A DNA stretch of 64,000 nucleotides. Source: Yamagishiella unicocca. Lineage: Eukaryota > Chlorophyta > Chlorophyceae > Chlamydomonadales > Volvocaceae. Made by a program: the position numbers and the translations under genes. The first letter of the stretch is position 1, and every line of letters starts with the position of its first letter. The stretch spans positions 620,001-684,000 of the forward strand of contig BDSL01000030.1 of assembly GCA_003116995.1 (NCBI GenBank). The letters run 5' to 3'. Under the pieces are notes generated by a model, which searched no databases, was not told the DNA's origin, and worked only from the letters and a program-made list of their open reading frames with translations. This document shows, in pieces, positions 33,001 through 45,000 of the stretch.

Positions 33001-36000
33001 TCGGGGCTCGTGTGAGTCACGTGAAGGGCTGCCGGTCGGCGACTGCACGTGGGTTCCGGGACGTGGGTGGACCGGCACACCTGGCACGCGCAGCTAGCGC
33101 GATACAGGCCCGTAAGGCTGGCCGGGAACCACGTGGAGGGTGTTTGTGTTGAGGCGCGTGCAGCGCGCTTGAGAGCACACGAGCACGCCCCACCCCGGGC
33201 TGCTCACGCCCCACCCGACCCGACTCGACCCACCGGTTCCTCTCAAGCCCGGGCTGTTCGCACTAGCCTTCGATTTACTGGGCCGGGTATGCCGGCCGGG
33301 CATGGGCACCCGGGAGCACCCGGCCCCCTTGATAGCTGCCTCTTACCATACCGCGCTGGACACGCTAAGCGCGGCTACGCTTTAGGCACAGGCGCGGAGT
33401 AACTCGGCGGGGCAGGTCGGGACCGGGAGGCCGTTGAGGCCGTTGATGCCTTGTTCTGCTCAGCACACGTAGTCAGTTGCCCCGGCCCCGGCCTGGCGAC
33501 GCCTCGGAGATTTGCCGTCACCGGCGCTGCTGCTAATGTCACCAGCGCTGCTGTTGCTGTCATCGGCGCTGCTGTTAACCCAGCCCGTGTTCCGCTCGCG
33601 TGTGTCTGCAGCTGACGGTGGTGCAGCGCCAGGTGGTGACGGAGATGCTCAAGTCGTCTAACTTCGCGCGGCTGCTGAGCGCCGTACAGGAGTGCCGCTC
33701 GCTGCTCAGCTACTCTTCGCGGCGCTCGTCGCAGATGGTGGAGGGCAATGCGGACCCGGACGTGGTTGGGATAGAGGTGGGCAGGGGGGGAGCGGTAGCG
33801 GGTAGGCCCGGTTACACGGCACAGGGGGGTGGGGCGGGGCATCGGCCGGGAGCGGACACGGAAGGGTGCTGCGTGAGGGAAGGTTGCTGCTCAGTCCAGC
33901 GGTGGAGGCCCAAACAAGTGATGGGCTGCATTCCCAGCGCCCGCCTGGGTGGGCCGCACAAACACGTGAAGCTAGGAAGGCGCTTGGACTGGCCGGGGAC
34001 GATGCGGGCGCGCCACCTGCCTGGGGGCCGCTGCTGATGTCGTGCTTGGAAGGCTTCAATGGGGACTTCCGCCAGGGCTGGGGGCGAGGCCGGGAGGACT
34101 GCGACCTGCGGCTGGGTTGGCGTTCGCCCCAGGTCGGACAGGTCGGCGGCTTGGGCAGCCTGGGTGGTGGAAGTCATGGGGCTGCCTGGGGGTCCCGGGG
34201 CTGTGTCCAAGCGCGCTTGCCGACCGTGCCGCTGGTCCCTGGCTGTCGCCGCAGGACAACGTGCGGTGGCTGGACAAGGAGCGCATCGTGAAGCAGATGC
34301 TGCGGGTGAACCTGCACCAGTCGCAGTACGCAGATGCGGTGAGTGCGGACATGTAGAGCGCTGGCTTCGGAGCCTGCCGCGTTGACAGCTACTGGCCGGA
34401 AGCAGGGGGCGGGTGGGATCACCGCCACTAGTGGGGACAGTACCTGGGACTGGGTGCACTCGGCTCCCTCCGCGTTCACGCCGGCTGCGCCTCTGCGCAA
34501 CCTGCTGCTTCCACTGCCCCAAGAGGCGGTGGTGGTGGTGGTGGTAGTGGTGGCAACGGTGGTGGTGGTGATGGTGGTGGTGGTGGTGGTGGTGGTGGTG
34601 GTGGTGGTAGTAGTAATGGTAGTGGTGATGGTGGTGGTGGCTGACGCTGGCAACTCGTGTGTTGCCTTCCGCCCCAGGTCCTGGGCATCCTGCGCATCCT
34701 GGCGGAGTGCGGCCACTTCAACGACGAGCACCTGGACATACTGTGGGGGGTCACAGAGCAGGTGTGGGCGGGTGGGAGGGTGTGGTTAGGGCGGGCAGAG
34801 GGGGAGGGGAGAAAGCGGGAAGGAGTGGTCTGAAGGGCATCAAGCTGGGTGGGTTCGAGGAACACCCGTGCTGGGTGGGTGGGTGGGTGGGTTGTAAAAG
34901 AAATCCGCGAATCCACGGCCGACAAAACCAAGGGCGATGACGGCAGGGGTCCCAGCCGTGGGTGGGTGGGTGACCTCCGGTCTGGGTCCGGCTGCAGTGT
35001 GCAAGACCCAAAGCCATGGTACGCTAGCCGTGCGTGTCCATGGCCTAACGGGCCAGGCTGAGGGTTATACTGCTGGCGACTGGTCCCCCTTTTGCTGGCG
35101 CATGCAGGCACGCATGGACCCGCCCCGGCTTCGCTCATCGCAGCCTGAGTGGCCCCCAACTCGCCCTGGCCCGCATCTTACCATTTTTGCCCTCGATTCA
35201 CTCGCGTCCAAAACCCCTTCCCGCCTCTCGCCCCGTCCCGCCACTTTGCATGGTGCTGTGTTGCCGCTGCTCGTTGCCGCCGGCGCAGGAGGACACTTTC
35301 GACGCCGTCAAGACCAACGTGTGCCACATGATCAAGCAGCTGGCGCAGCACCTGCGGCCGCAGCAGCTAGACCTGCTGTTCTCCAAGTTCGAGAACCGCA
35401 AGGGCCGCACGCTGTCCGACACGCTGCGCCTGCTGGACCTGCTGCGCCGCCTCGCCCAGTCGGACACCAAAAAGGTGTGTATGGGGTGCTGGGGGGCGAG
35501 TAGATCCGGGCACACGATATAGGAAACGCAGGGCACGGACATAGGAAATGAAGGGTGTGTGCGTGTGTGGTCCGACAGGGGGGTGGCAAGCCCGCCGGGG
35601 GGGTGGCTTAACAACCTGTTGCCATTGGAAGGTGAGGACACGTCAGGCGGGATGGCACGCGGAGGAGCTCCCGTGAGCCACACATTCCCCACTGCGCTCA
35701 GCAGCCGCTCCTGGACTCATCGAATCGCTGTGCGCTCTCGCTCTCGCTCGCTCTCCCTCTCCCCCTCCCGTGCCTAATCGCTTTCGTGCTCTCTCCCAGC
35801 GCCTCATTGGATCTAACCGATCTAACCCCACGGCATCCTACACGTGGCCAGGGCCCACCAAAGCGGCTTCCACGCAACACCCCCTTCACTAACATCGCCT
35901 TCACTAACACCCCCTTCATTAACACCCCCTTCAACCAACACCCCCATTCAATCAATTACCCCTTCATCCAACACCCCCTTCACTCAACACTCCCTTGTCC

Positions 36001-39000
36001 CCGGCCACCGGGTCCTCCTCCGCCTCCCCTGGACCTCCCAGGCCAGCACCATGGCCGGAAAGCTGGTGGAGCTGGTGTGGGAGCTGACCACCCCCGCCGA
36101 CGCGCCCCCCGAGCTGCTCAACAGCAGCGTCATGCTGGACGTGTTGGAGGGCTACAAGCAGCACGCGCTGCTGCTCGAGTACATCCAGCGCTGCATCACG
36201 CAGCTGCGGGCGCGGACCAACGTCTACACGGCGCTCACGGTGCTGCAGAACCTGCTGCGGCTGTGGGGCAAGCTATACGGCTGGGAGGTGAGGGGGGGTG
36301 GAGGCGGCGCGCGGGTGCTCGGAAGGGGGGGGGGTCGGGGAAGGGGGCGCGGAAGTCTGGTGCTGCGAGCCGCGGCGATGTGACTCGGTTGCAGCTGCCC
36401 GTGCGCAGCGCGCTCCCCCCCAACCAGCCGCGCGTAAAGCGTCCTTCACCCGTCGCGCCCACTAGTCGCCTGCTCCACGCCCGCTGGCACCCGTCACGAC
36501 GCCCCTGCCCGGCCCCTCCTCACCCCGCCTCCGCACCCCGCCTGGGCGCCTCCCGCCCCCACCCTCCAGGGCCGCGCGCCCCCCACCCGCGAGGAACGCC
36601 GCTCCAGCGGCCCCCGCCCGCTGAGCGAGGTGCTGGCCTCCCTGGACCGCGAGGCCAGCACCGGTGCCCCGGCGCTGTCCCGCCTGCTGGTGGACAACCT
36701 GTGCGACTTCACCGCGGGCGCAGCGCGATGGCTGGAGGAGCGGCGAGCCCCGGGGGGGGCCGCGCAGCCGGGGGCAGGCGCCGCGGCGGCCGCCAGCGGC
36801 CCCGCGCCCGTGACTCAGCCGCCGGGCCAGGGCAGCTACAGCTACCAGCAGATCGTGCGCCGCTACCTGGACGTGTTCCGGCTGGTGAGCCAGTGCAAGG
36901 AGACGTACGTGGAGCTGACGCTGGTGGAGGCGGTGTGGGACGCGGTGGTGCTGCGGCACAACACACCCGAGGACCTGCCGTCGGTGGGTGGCCGCAGGGG
37001 GGGATTCGAGGGAGACCCGTGGATGCTGCAGGGGGGGGCGGGGGGCGCCAGGGGGTGGGTGACCGCAGGGGGGCGAGTGGCGCCAGGCGGCGGGGGCCGC
37101 CAGGCAGCGGGTGACCGCAGGAGGGGGCGTGGGCGGGCGGTGGGCTTGGGCAAAGCGGCACGAGCCGGTGGCCTTGGGTGTGGTGTGTTGGTGTGAGTTG
37201 AGGAGCATGGCCGTTTGGGTTTTGGATGTGTGGAAAGCGTGGGGAAAGCCCACCAACCCACCTGGCGGTCGCTGAGTGGTTTCCTCACCCGGTATGTCCC
37301 TCTCCCCCCTGCACTGCCTTCCCCCCCCCGGATCCCCGGCTGTCTGGGAGCCCAGGGTCTGGACCTGGTTCTGGCGTTTGCTGGCGAGGGCGACGACGAG
37401 GCTCAGGCCGCCGCCGCCGCCGCTGACGGCGTCGTGACGACCCCCGGGCCGCTGCTGGAGTCCCGCGACCTGTGCAAGCTGCTGCAGGACCGGGTCACCC
37501 GGCTGCCAGTGGAGAACCTGGCGCAGCCGGCATTCCAGTGCTTCAAGGCGTGCCTGCAGGCGGTACGACAGCGACTGAGCCCCGGGGACGGGGGGGGGTT
37601 GCAAAAAGACCCGGTACTCGACGTGGGAGGTGTACGGGGAGGGGGAGGGTGGGGCGGAAGGGCAGGGCCACGGGTGAAGAGGTAGAGGGGAAAGGCAAAG
37701 GCTTGGAAAAGGGACTGAACCTGTGCCGTACGCATGTGTGAGCCACGTGTTCTTGTCCTGTGCGATGGACAGCTACTAGTCCATCCAGGCCTAAACACAT
37801 GGGCAGCGTGGGCAGTGGCGCTGGTTATGGGGTGGCCCGTGACGCAGCCGTTGCCCTAAAACCCTAAACCCTCCCCTCCCCGCCACACCGGCGCTGTCGC
37901 CCCCTGCCGCCCCCAGGCGCAGTCGGGGCTGGAGGAGCACCTGCGCCTGCTGGCGACCAACCCACCCCGGAGCAACCGCGAGCTGGACGAGCAGGAGACG
38001 CTGAGGCTGACGGAGGCGGTCCGGGTGCTAGGTGCGTTGCAAGGAGGGTGCTAGGGTGGGAAGCAGAGGGAACCTCTTAGGCGTCGAAGAACGAAAACGA
38101 AGGGCTACTGTTTTCTATATGGGCGGAACGGACGGATTGGGCGGTGGGTACCACACGTAACCCAACCCCACATCCGCCCTGACCCCCTTTCCTCTTCCTT
38201 TCCTCTTCCCCTCCCCTTCCCCCCTCCCTCCATACGCGCACAGGTCAGGACTACCTGTGGCAGATCGTGTTGGACTGCCAGCGCAGCGAGGTCACCACTT
38301 ACGCCTCGGAGATGCTGATCAACGAGGTGTACGGCAGGGACGGCATCCACGACATGGTCAGGTGGGCCCTGCGAGGACCCACCCTGCCTGTGTGTGTATT
38401 TGTTTGTGGGCGCTCGGGCCCGGAGCTCTGTCGCTGCCTACAGCAAATTCCTCCGGTTGTGAACCACCCTCCGCCAACCCAGCCCGAACCCGGACCCAAC
38501 CCCCAACTCCAACCCTCGTCCCTCCCTCGTGCCACGTCGTCCCTCCCTCCTCCTCGTCCCTCCCTCCTCGTCCCGCAGCGACACCCGCAGCCGCCTGATG
38601 GACTCGGCCGCGCTGCTGACGTCGGCGCCCCCGGGCACGGTGCAGTGGGAGCACATCGAGCTGCCCGCGGACGTGATGGAGAGCTCGGGCTGGGAGCAGG
38701 CCAAGACCAGGGCCACCCGCTGCCTGCAGCTGCTGGAGCAGCTGGCGGGGAAGGTGCGCGCGGGAAGGGGGGGCCTGGTCGCGGGTGCGTCCAACCCGGC
38801 TCGTCCAACCCGGCTCGTCCAATACGCCCGTCCAAACCGGCTCGTCCAACCCGCCCGTCCAACTTCGCCTGTCCAACCCGGCTCGTGCAACCCTGTTTTC
38901 CAGCTAGTAATGCCTCGGCTCCGTGGTCGATTCACCGGAATTCCCTCCCCCCCCGCCCTGCCCTCCCTGCCCCCGCCATCCCCCAGAGCGAGGAGGCCAT

Positions 39001-42000
39001 GCCGCCGGTACCCATGCACAGCGCCTCGTGGCAGGGCCCCTCGCTGCTGCTGGAGGTGACCACTCAGGAGCAGGGCCGCATCAAGATAGGCTGCACGGCC
39101 AACGAGTACGTGGGGCTGCTCAGGCGCAAGGTGGCGCAGCGACTGGGCGCGGAGCCGGCGTGCGTGCGGCTGGTGGTGGGAGGTGAGCGAGCGGGCGGGG
39201 GGGGGGGAGGGGGAGAACAAGGAGGCGGGGGTTTGAGCGGGCGGGGAGGGGAGGGAGGACGAAGGGTGCATATGGACGCGTGACACGACGGGGGGCGTTG
39301 CGTCAGGCATGTTCGTGCTCCCGGCTGATGGTGTGTGTTCTATTACATCTTGTTGGTGGTCGTTTCCACCATCCAACGCGCAACCCGTCCCGCCCACCCT
39401 CACGGGTTAGTCTTGTAACCCTCCCTCCCTCCCGCCCTTACTCCCCCCCCGCAGGCCAGGAGCTGCGCACCGACAGCCGCACGCTGCAGTCCGCGCTGCC
39501 GCCCACCTGGTCCGCCCGGCAGACCCTGCTGGCGCAGGTGTCCCCCCGGGCCAACCGCTACACGCGCTTCGGCGAGGAGTGGTGGGCGGCCTGGCACAGC
39601 AGCTGCACCCTTGCGCATATGTACCACGATGTGAGTGCAGGCGGGGGGGAGGGCGGTCGGGAGGCACACGGCAGGTTTCGAGGAAGACCCGTGGATGCCA
39701 GAAAAACCCGTTTAAAACAGACGTCGGGGGGGGGGACCAACGCCAGAGGGCCCGATTTGGGCCGGGTAGCGGGCTGCTGCGGGGAACCAGCCGAGCCGAG
39801 TCGAGCATCCATTCGTGTTTTGGTTACTTCAAGGAAAGGAACTTTGCTGCGCAAAGTCCCGGCGTCTTTGCGGGCTGCCGGGCAGGCGCCGTCCGCACGG
39901 AGCGTGCTGCCGGCCGCTGATGCTGCGGCGCTCGCTGCGGGTGCCTGCGGTGGCACGTTCCACGCGGACAGGACCTGCCAGCAACCCAGCCACGCTGCGT
40001 GCACAAGGACCTCCGCCCACCGCGACCGGTGTACGTCTGGACACTGCCTTGCTCCTCACGCGCTTTCCAAGCCGGAGAAGGCCTCAAACGCGCAGCGCTC
40101 CCCTAGTAACTCACCCCCTGCTCGTAAACCCTATCAATCCTTAAACCCTAGAACTCCCGCCCTCCGCCCGCAGGACCAGCTGTACCGGGTGCTGCTGCTG
40201 CTGGCCGACCTGCCCAAGGCCCCCGGGGTGCGGGCGGCCGCGTCCCGACTGCTGCAGCAGCTGCCCACCTGCAGCTGGGTGCCGGCGGCGCTGCTGGAGG
40301 CCCTCCAAAGCGACCAGCCGGCGGCGCAGCTGCGGCGGCAGCTGCTGGGGCCCGGAGGCGCGGTGGAGCGGCCGGGACTGCTGCTGTACACCCTGCAGGT
40401 GCGTCGGTGGGCTAGGAAGTTGGGCATGAGACAACGTGTGCCGCTGAATCCCTACAGTGCTTTTCCCAACAGCTCTCGCGCGCGTCTATTTGCCAATTTA
40501 CAACGGTGGCGTATGTATCCGGATATTGCGCATCGTTGCACGGGGTCTGCTCTCTTGGCTGCGCCTCCCACTGCGATTGCCAGCGCCAGCGCCATCCCCT
40601 GTTTACCTTGGAAGTGGCAGAGGGCCCTCCCTCCCCTCCGCCCTCCCTCCCACTCCCACAGTTTTCCTGCTAGCGCCCAAAACCGTTTTTGCGAAAACTT
40701 TCCGTGCGTCGCGTGGGGTCCTCGCTTCTTTGCGTCTCGGGGTCCTCGCCATAGCCGATATAGCTTAGCCGCCAAAGGTCATATTACGACCTTCGGCTTT
40801 CGTATCCCCAACCCAGTTCTCCACCATGCATCTCAGAACTTCTATTTAAACGGGTTTTTTTCCGGACATCCACGGGTTTCCCTCGAACCCCTCCGCCGCA
40901 CCCCTCTCACAACCCTTCCACCTGCCACCGCACCTCCCACCACCGCAGGCTCTGTACGCGTTGCTGCAGCCGTCCTACCCGGCGGACCTGCTGCCGCTAG
41001 TGTCCAAGCCCTGGCAGCCGCCGCAGCAGCAGCTGCCAGGTGCCCTCGACACAGCACCAGCAGCGCCCGAGCAGCAGCAGCAGCAGCATGCGGGCCCCGC
41101 GAGGGCCGCAGGGCCACTGGCCTGGTGGCAGATAGTTGCTGCCGGCGGCGCAGCAGAGCGGTTGCTGCCGGTGCTGGCCCAGTGCGTTCCGCTGCTGGCG
41201 GAGGTGGTGGACAAGGTCATGACGCCGGTGGCGGGCGCGGCCGCAGCGGCGGCGGCGGCGGCGACGGACGCCGGGCGGCAGGTGGCGCTGCAGCCCGCGG
41301 CAGGTGCGTGTGGGCACGTGGCGGGAGTGTGGGGTAGGGGGCCGAGCGCTGACTGCAGCAGACGAGCTACGCGTCCCAGCAGCGCCTCCTGGTCCTCCCC
41401 TGGCCGCCGCTGTCCGCGTCGTCATCATAATTGCGTTGTGTTGGAAAACCCGCACCTAGCTTGGCCGCTTTGTCGCCGCGCGCGTGTGTGTATGCTTGTG
41501 TGTGTATGCTTGTGTGTGTGTGCTTGTGTGTGTATGCGTGTCCTTGTCCGTTGGCGCTGATGGCTTCCTGTACCGCCTCCTCCCCCTCGCCCTCCTCCTC
41601 GCCCTCCTCCTCCCCCTCCTCCTCGCAGACCTGGCGTTCGTCAAGGACTTCCAGTGGGTCATGGTGTTCCTGCTCTGCAACATCTACACCCGCGCCAGGA
41701 GGGGGCCGGCGACGGAGGGGCCGGCGACGGCTGCGGGGGCAGCAGCCGCAGCCGCGGCAGGAGTACGGCCGCAGCCGGTAAGCCGCAGCGGCCGGCCGGC
41801 CGGGTGGCGGGGGGGATAATGAGAGGCGCCCCCCAGCACCACGTCACACGTTAGGGCCAGGGCACACGGCCTGCAGCTGGTCATCCGCACACCCACGATG
41901 TCTCTCCTCCGTTTCGCTGTCGCCAAGCTTCACCCAAGCCTCCCCCGCCCCCTTTCGCCCAGCTGCACCCAAGCCCCCCCCGCCCCCTTGCGGCCCTCCT

Positions 42001-45000
42001 CCCCCGCCCCTGCGGCCCTCCTCCCCTCGCCTACGCAGACCGACAGTCTCTCCAGCAGCCACGGCCACGAGCCACAGGACACCGCCCCCAGCACCGCCAC
42101 CGCGCAGCAGCGGCCGCCGCGCGCCTCCCAGGGCGCACAAGGCCAGGCGACGTCGGGGGGGCAGGAGTCGGAGGCGGCGGCGGCGGCGTTGTACGGCGTG
42201 GGGTGCGGCGGCGACGCCGCCGCTGCCGCCACTCCAGACGTCACCAGCGCCGACGCCGAGGGGTCGGCGCAGCTGGCAGCGCATGAGTGCGGCTCGGACG
42301 TGCTCCAGCCGGGGTGCGGCTCGGGGCCGGCGGCGGCGGCGGCGGCGCTCGTCTCCGGCCTTGCGGTGTCGTCCCGTGGGTCGCCCGACGTCCTCGGCGA
42401 CTGCGGCGCGGCGGCGGCGGCGGCGGCGACGGTCTCCGCCGCGCCCTCCGCGACGCACGGCAGCGGCGGCCATTCCGCCTCCGCCGCGCCCCCCCACACG
42501 CGCACCGCGCCCCCGTCGGGCAGCTCCCTCGACGTGGACATGCACCCAGTGTCGGAGGCGCAGACCGCGGCCGCTGCGACGGCGGCGCAGCACCCACCGC
42601 CAGGAGCACCCAGCCCCGGCGGTCCTGCACCATCCGTCATCATGGCCGGCGCAGACGCGGCGTCGGCGTCGGCGGCCGCATGCGGCGGCGCGTCAGCGTC
42701 AGCGGCGCCGCCGCCGCTGTCCGCCTCGGCGACCGGCGGCGGTGCTGGTAGCACCGCCGCCGCCGCTGCTGACGGCCACTCCCACCTGCTGCAGTACCTG
42801 GGGCACCATGGCCTCCGCTGCATGGTGTCGCTGCTGGTGCGGATGGCCCACGACGCGGGCTGCCTGTGGGGCTACGGATCCATGCTGACGGCGCGCCAGC
42901 AGGAGGCGGCGGCGGGAGGAAGGATGCCGGCGGGCGGAGGTACCGGCGGGGCCGCGGCGGCGGCGGCGGCGGCTGCCGGCGCGCCTAGCTACCAGCTGAT
43001 GTGCGGTGCGGCGGATGTGGCCTGCCGGCTGGCGTCCAAGGCGCTGCAGGTGCTGGTGCGGCTGGTGCACTGGCCCGACCTGAGAGACGCGTTCCTGGAG
43101 GACCCCAGGTGCGGGGTGGGGGTGGGGGTGAGAGGAAACCCTTAGGTCGGCACCGAAGAGATGTGGTGGAATATTATGGAGTCCCAGACGCACCTTTGTA
43201 GATGCGTGCTGGAGAATTGGGTCGTCCATAGCAGGGGGAAGAGTGGCAGCGGGCGCTTGAGGGGTAAGGAAGGGGTGAGGAAGGGGGGAGGAAACCCGTG
43301 TACATCGACGTCGCAGAAGCAGAAGAAGGCCGAAAACCCTCTTGCTGCTCTCAACTCTCTCCTTCCCACCGCGGAATTCTAATCCCGCCCAATCCCGCCC
43401 AATCCACTTCCCCCCCTTCCCTTTGACCTCCCCCCTCCCGCCCCGCTCCCGGCGTTTCCTTTCGTACACGGGTTTTCCTTGCATTCCCCCATCCCGCCAG
43501 GGCCGTGCCTATGCTGCTGGAGACGCTCTCCTGCGAGTTCTCCTCCGTCATCCGGGACTACGCTCTGAGCCACCTGGAGGTGGTGTTCGCCTCCCCGCAG
43601 CTGCAGCTGCCGCCCGCCCACTACATGTGGGTGCTCACCTCGCTGGTGGCGCTGAGGCCGGCCATGGAGCACCGCCTGGACAGCTGCCTGGAGTTCCACG
43701 GGCTGCTGGGGAAGGTGGGTGGCGGGAGTGGCGAAGGGGGGGGGGTTAGGCGAAGGGGGGGGGGTAGGCGAAGGGTGGTGGTGGTGGTGGTGGTGGTGGT
43801 GGTGGTGGTGGTGGTGGTGGTGGTGGTGGTGGTGGTGGTGGTGGTGGCGATGCAGTGGAGGGGAGGCCGTCGTACCCTGGCCTCCTGCCCTGCGTCTTGC
43901 TCCACAGCCGCAATATCGGTGTGACTCTTTGCTCCTTGCAGGTGTCAGGTGTGGCTAGAACCCCCTCCCGATCTCCCGCCGCGTAAACAGGTCTTTTTTG
44001 CAACCCCCCTGGACACCCGTCCTCCCCCCCGCTAGCTCAGCCGCCGAAGGTCGACATACGACCGACCTCCGGCTTTAGTTTCCTCAATCAAGTTCTCCAG
44101 CGTGCATCTCGAAACGTTCTACACGGTTTTCCTTCGTACACGGGTTTTCCTTGCCACCTCCCCCCGTCCTCCCCCCGCAGGTGCTGCACCAGCTGCCCGA
44201 GCTGGCCTCCCCCAGTGCCGAGGCCCGGCTGCTGGCGGACTCGGTGCTGTCGGAGGAGGTGGCGAGGCTGGACGCGGGGGCGGAGGAGCTGCTGGAGCCG
44301 CGCAGGGGGCTGCTGCTGCGGGTAGGTGGGGGGGGGGGGATTCGAGGAAGACCGGTGGATGCGGGTAGGTGCGGGGGGGAGGGGTGTGAGGGTATGTGCG
44401 GGGGGGATGTATAAAAACCGGTTTACGCAACGAGACAGAATAGTTGGCGCATGGTCGTCGGACACCAAATTTGTGGGCGCATGCTGGAGCACTGGAACTG
44501 ACTACCGGCAAACCTGTGGAGGCGGCCTGTCGGAGCTGTGTAAAAGAAAAGAAATAGAAAAAGAATAAGCAAAAGCGCGGTGACGTGCATTGGGCGCGGC
44601 GAGGCGAGTGGCGGTGCAGCCCGGCGCCCTGCCCGGATACCGACCATTGTTACCGTAGCGGCGTGAGATGCCATCAGCGAACGTCCTGGACCGTCCCGTG
44701 TCTTGAACCGCGCCGCCGTGCCGTTTGGGAAACCGCGGTGACAGCAAGGGTCGCAAACGCACGCGCACAGCGGCAAAACAAAACGGACAAGACATACAAA
44801 GTCTAAATGCCTAACGCGGCCGGAGGACCCACCTGGCCAGAGCGGAAGGCAGTTAGCGACGTCCGTCATCGCGAAGCATGCGTGAGGGGTAGCAGCGAGA
44901 AGTGTTAGGACAGACGGGAGACAGTTTAGCGGAGGTACAGGGGCCAAAACAACGAAGAGTCTGAGGCGGCGCGGTGAAAGAGAAGGAGTTGACAGTCGGT

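Noticed and set aside
39280..41337. A 685-codon open frame on the + strand
   Set aside because: It runs through hydrolase introns 17 and 18. Only 39455-39630, 40174-40398 and 40949-41303 match splice sites and phase; the rest is C-rich intron left open by chance.
43719..43958. Poly-Trp, poly-Val and poly-Pro frames over the GTG tract
   Set aside because: Pure microsatellite translation inside hydrolase intron 22.
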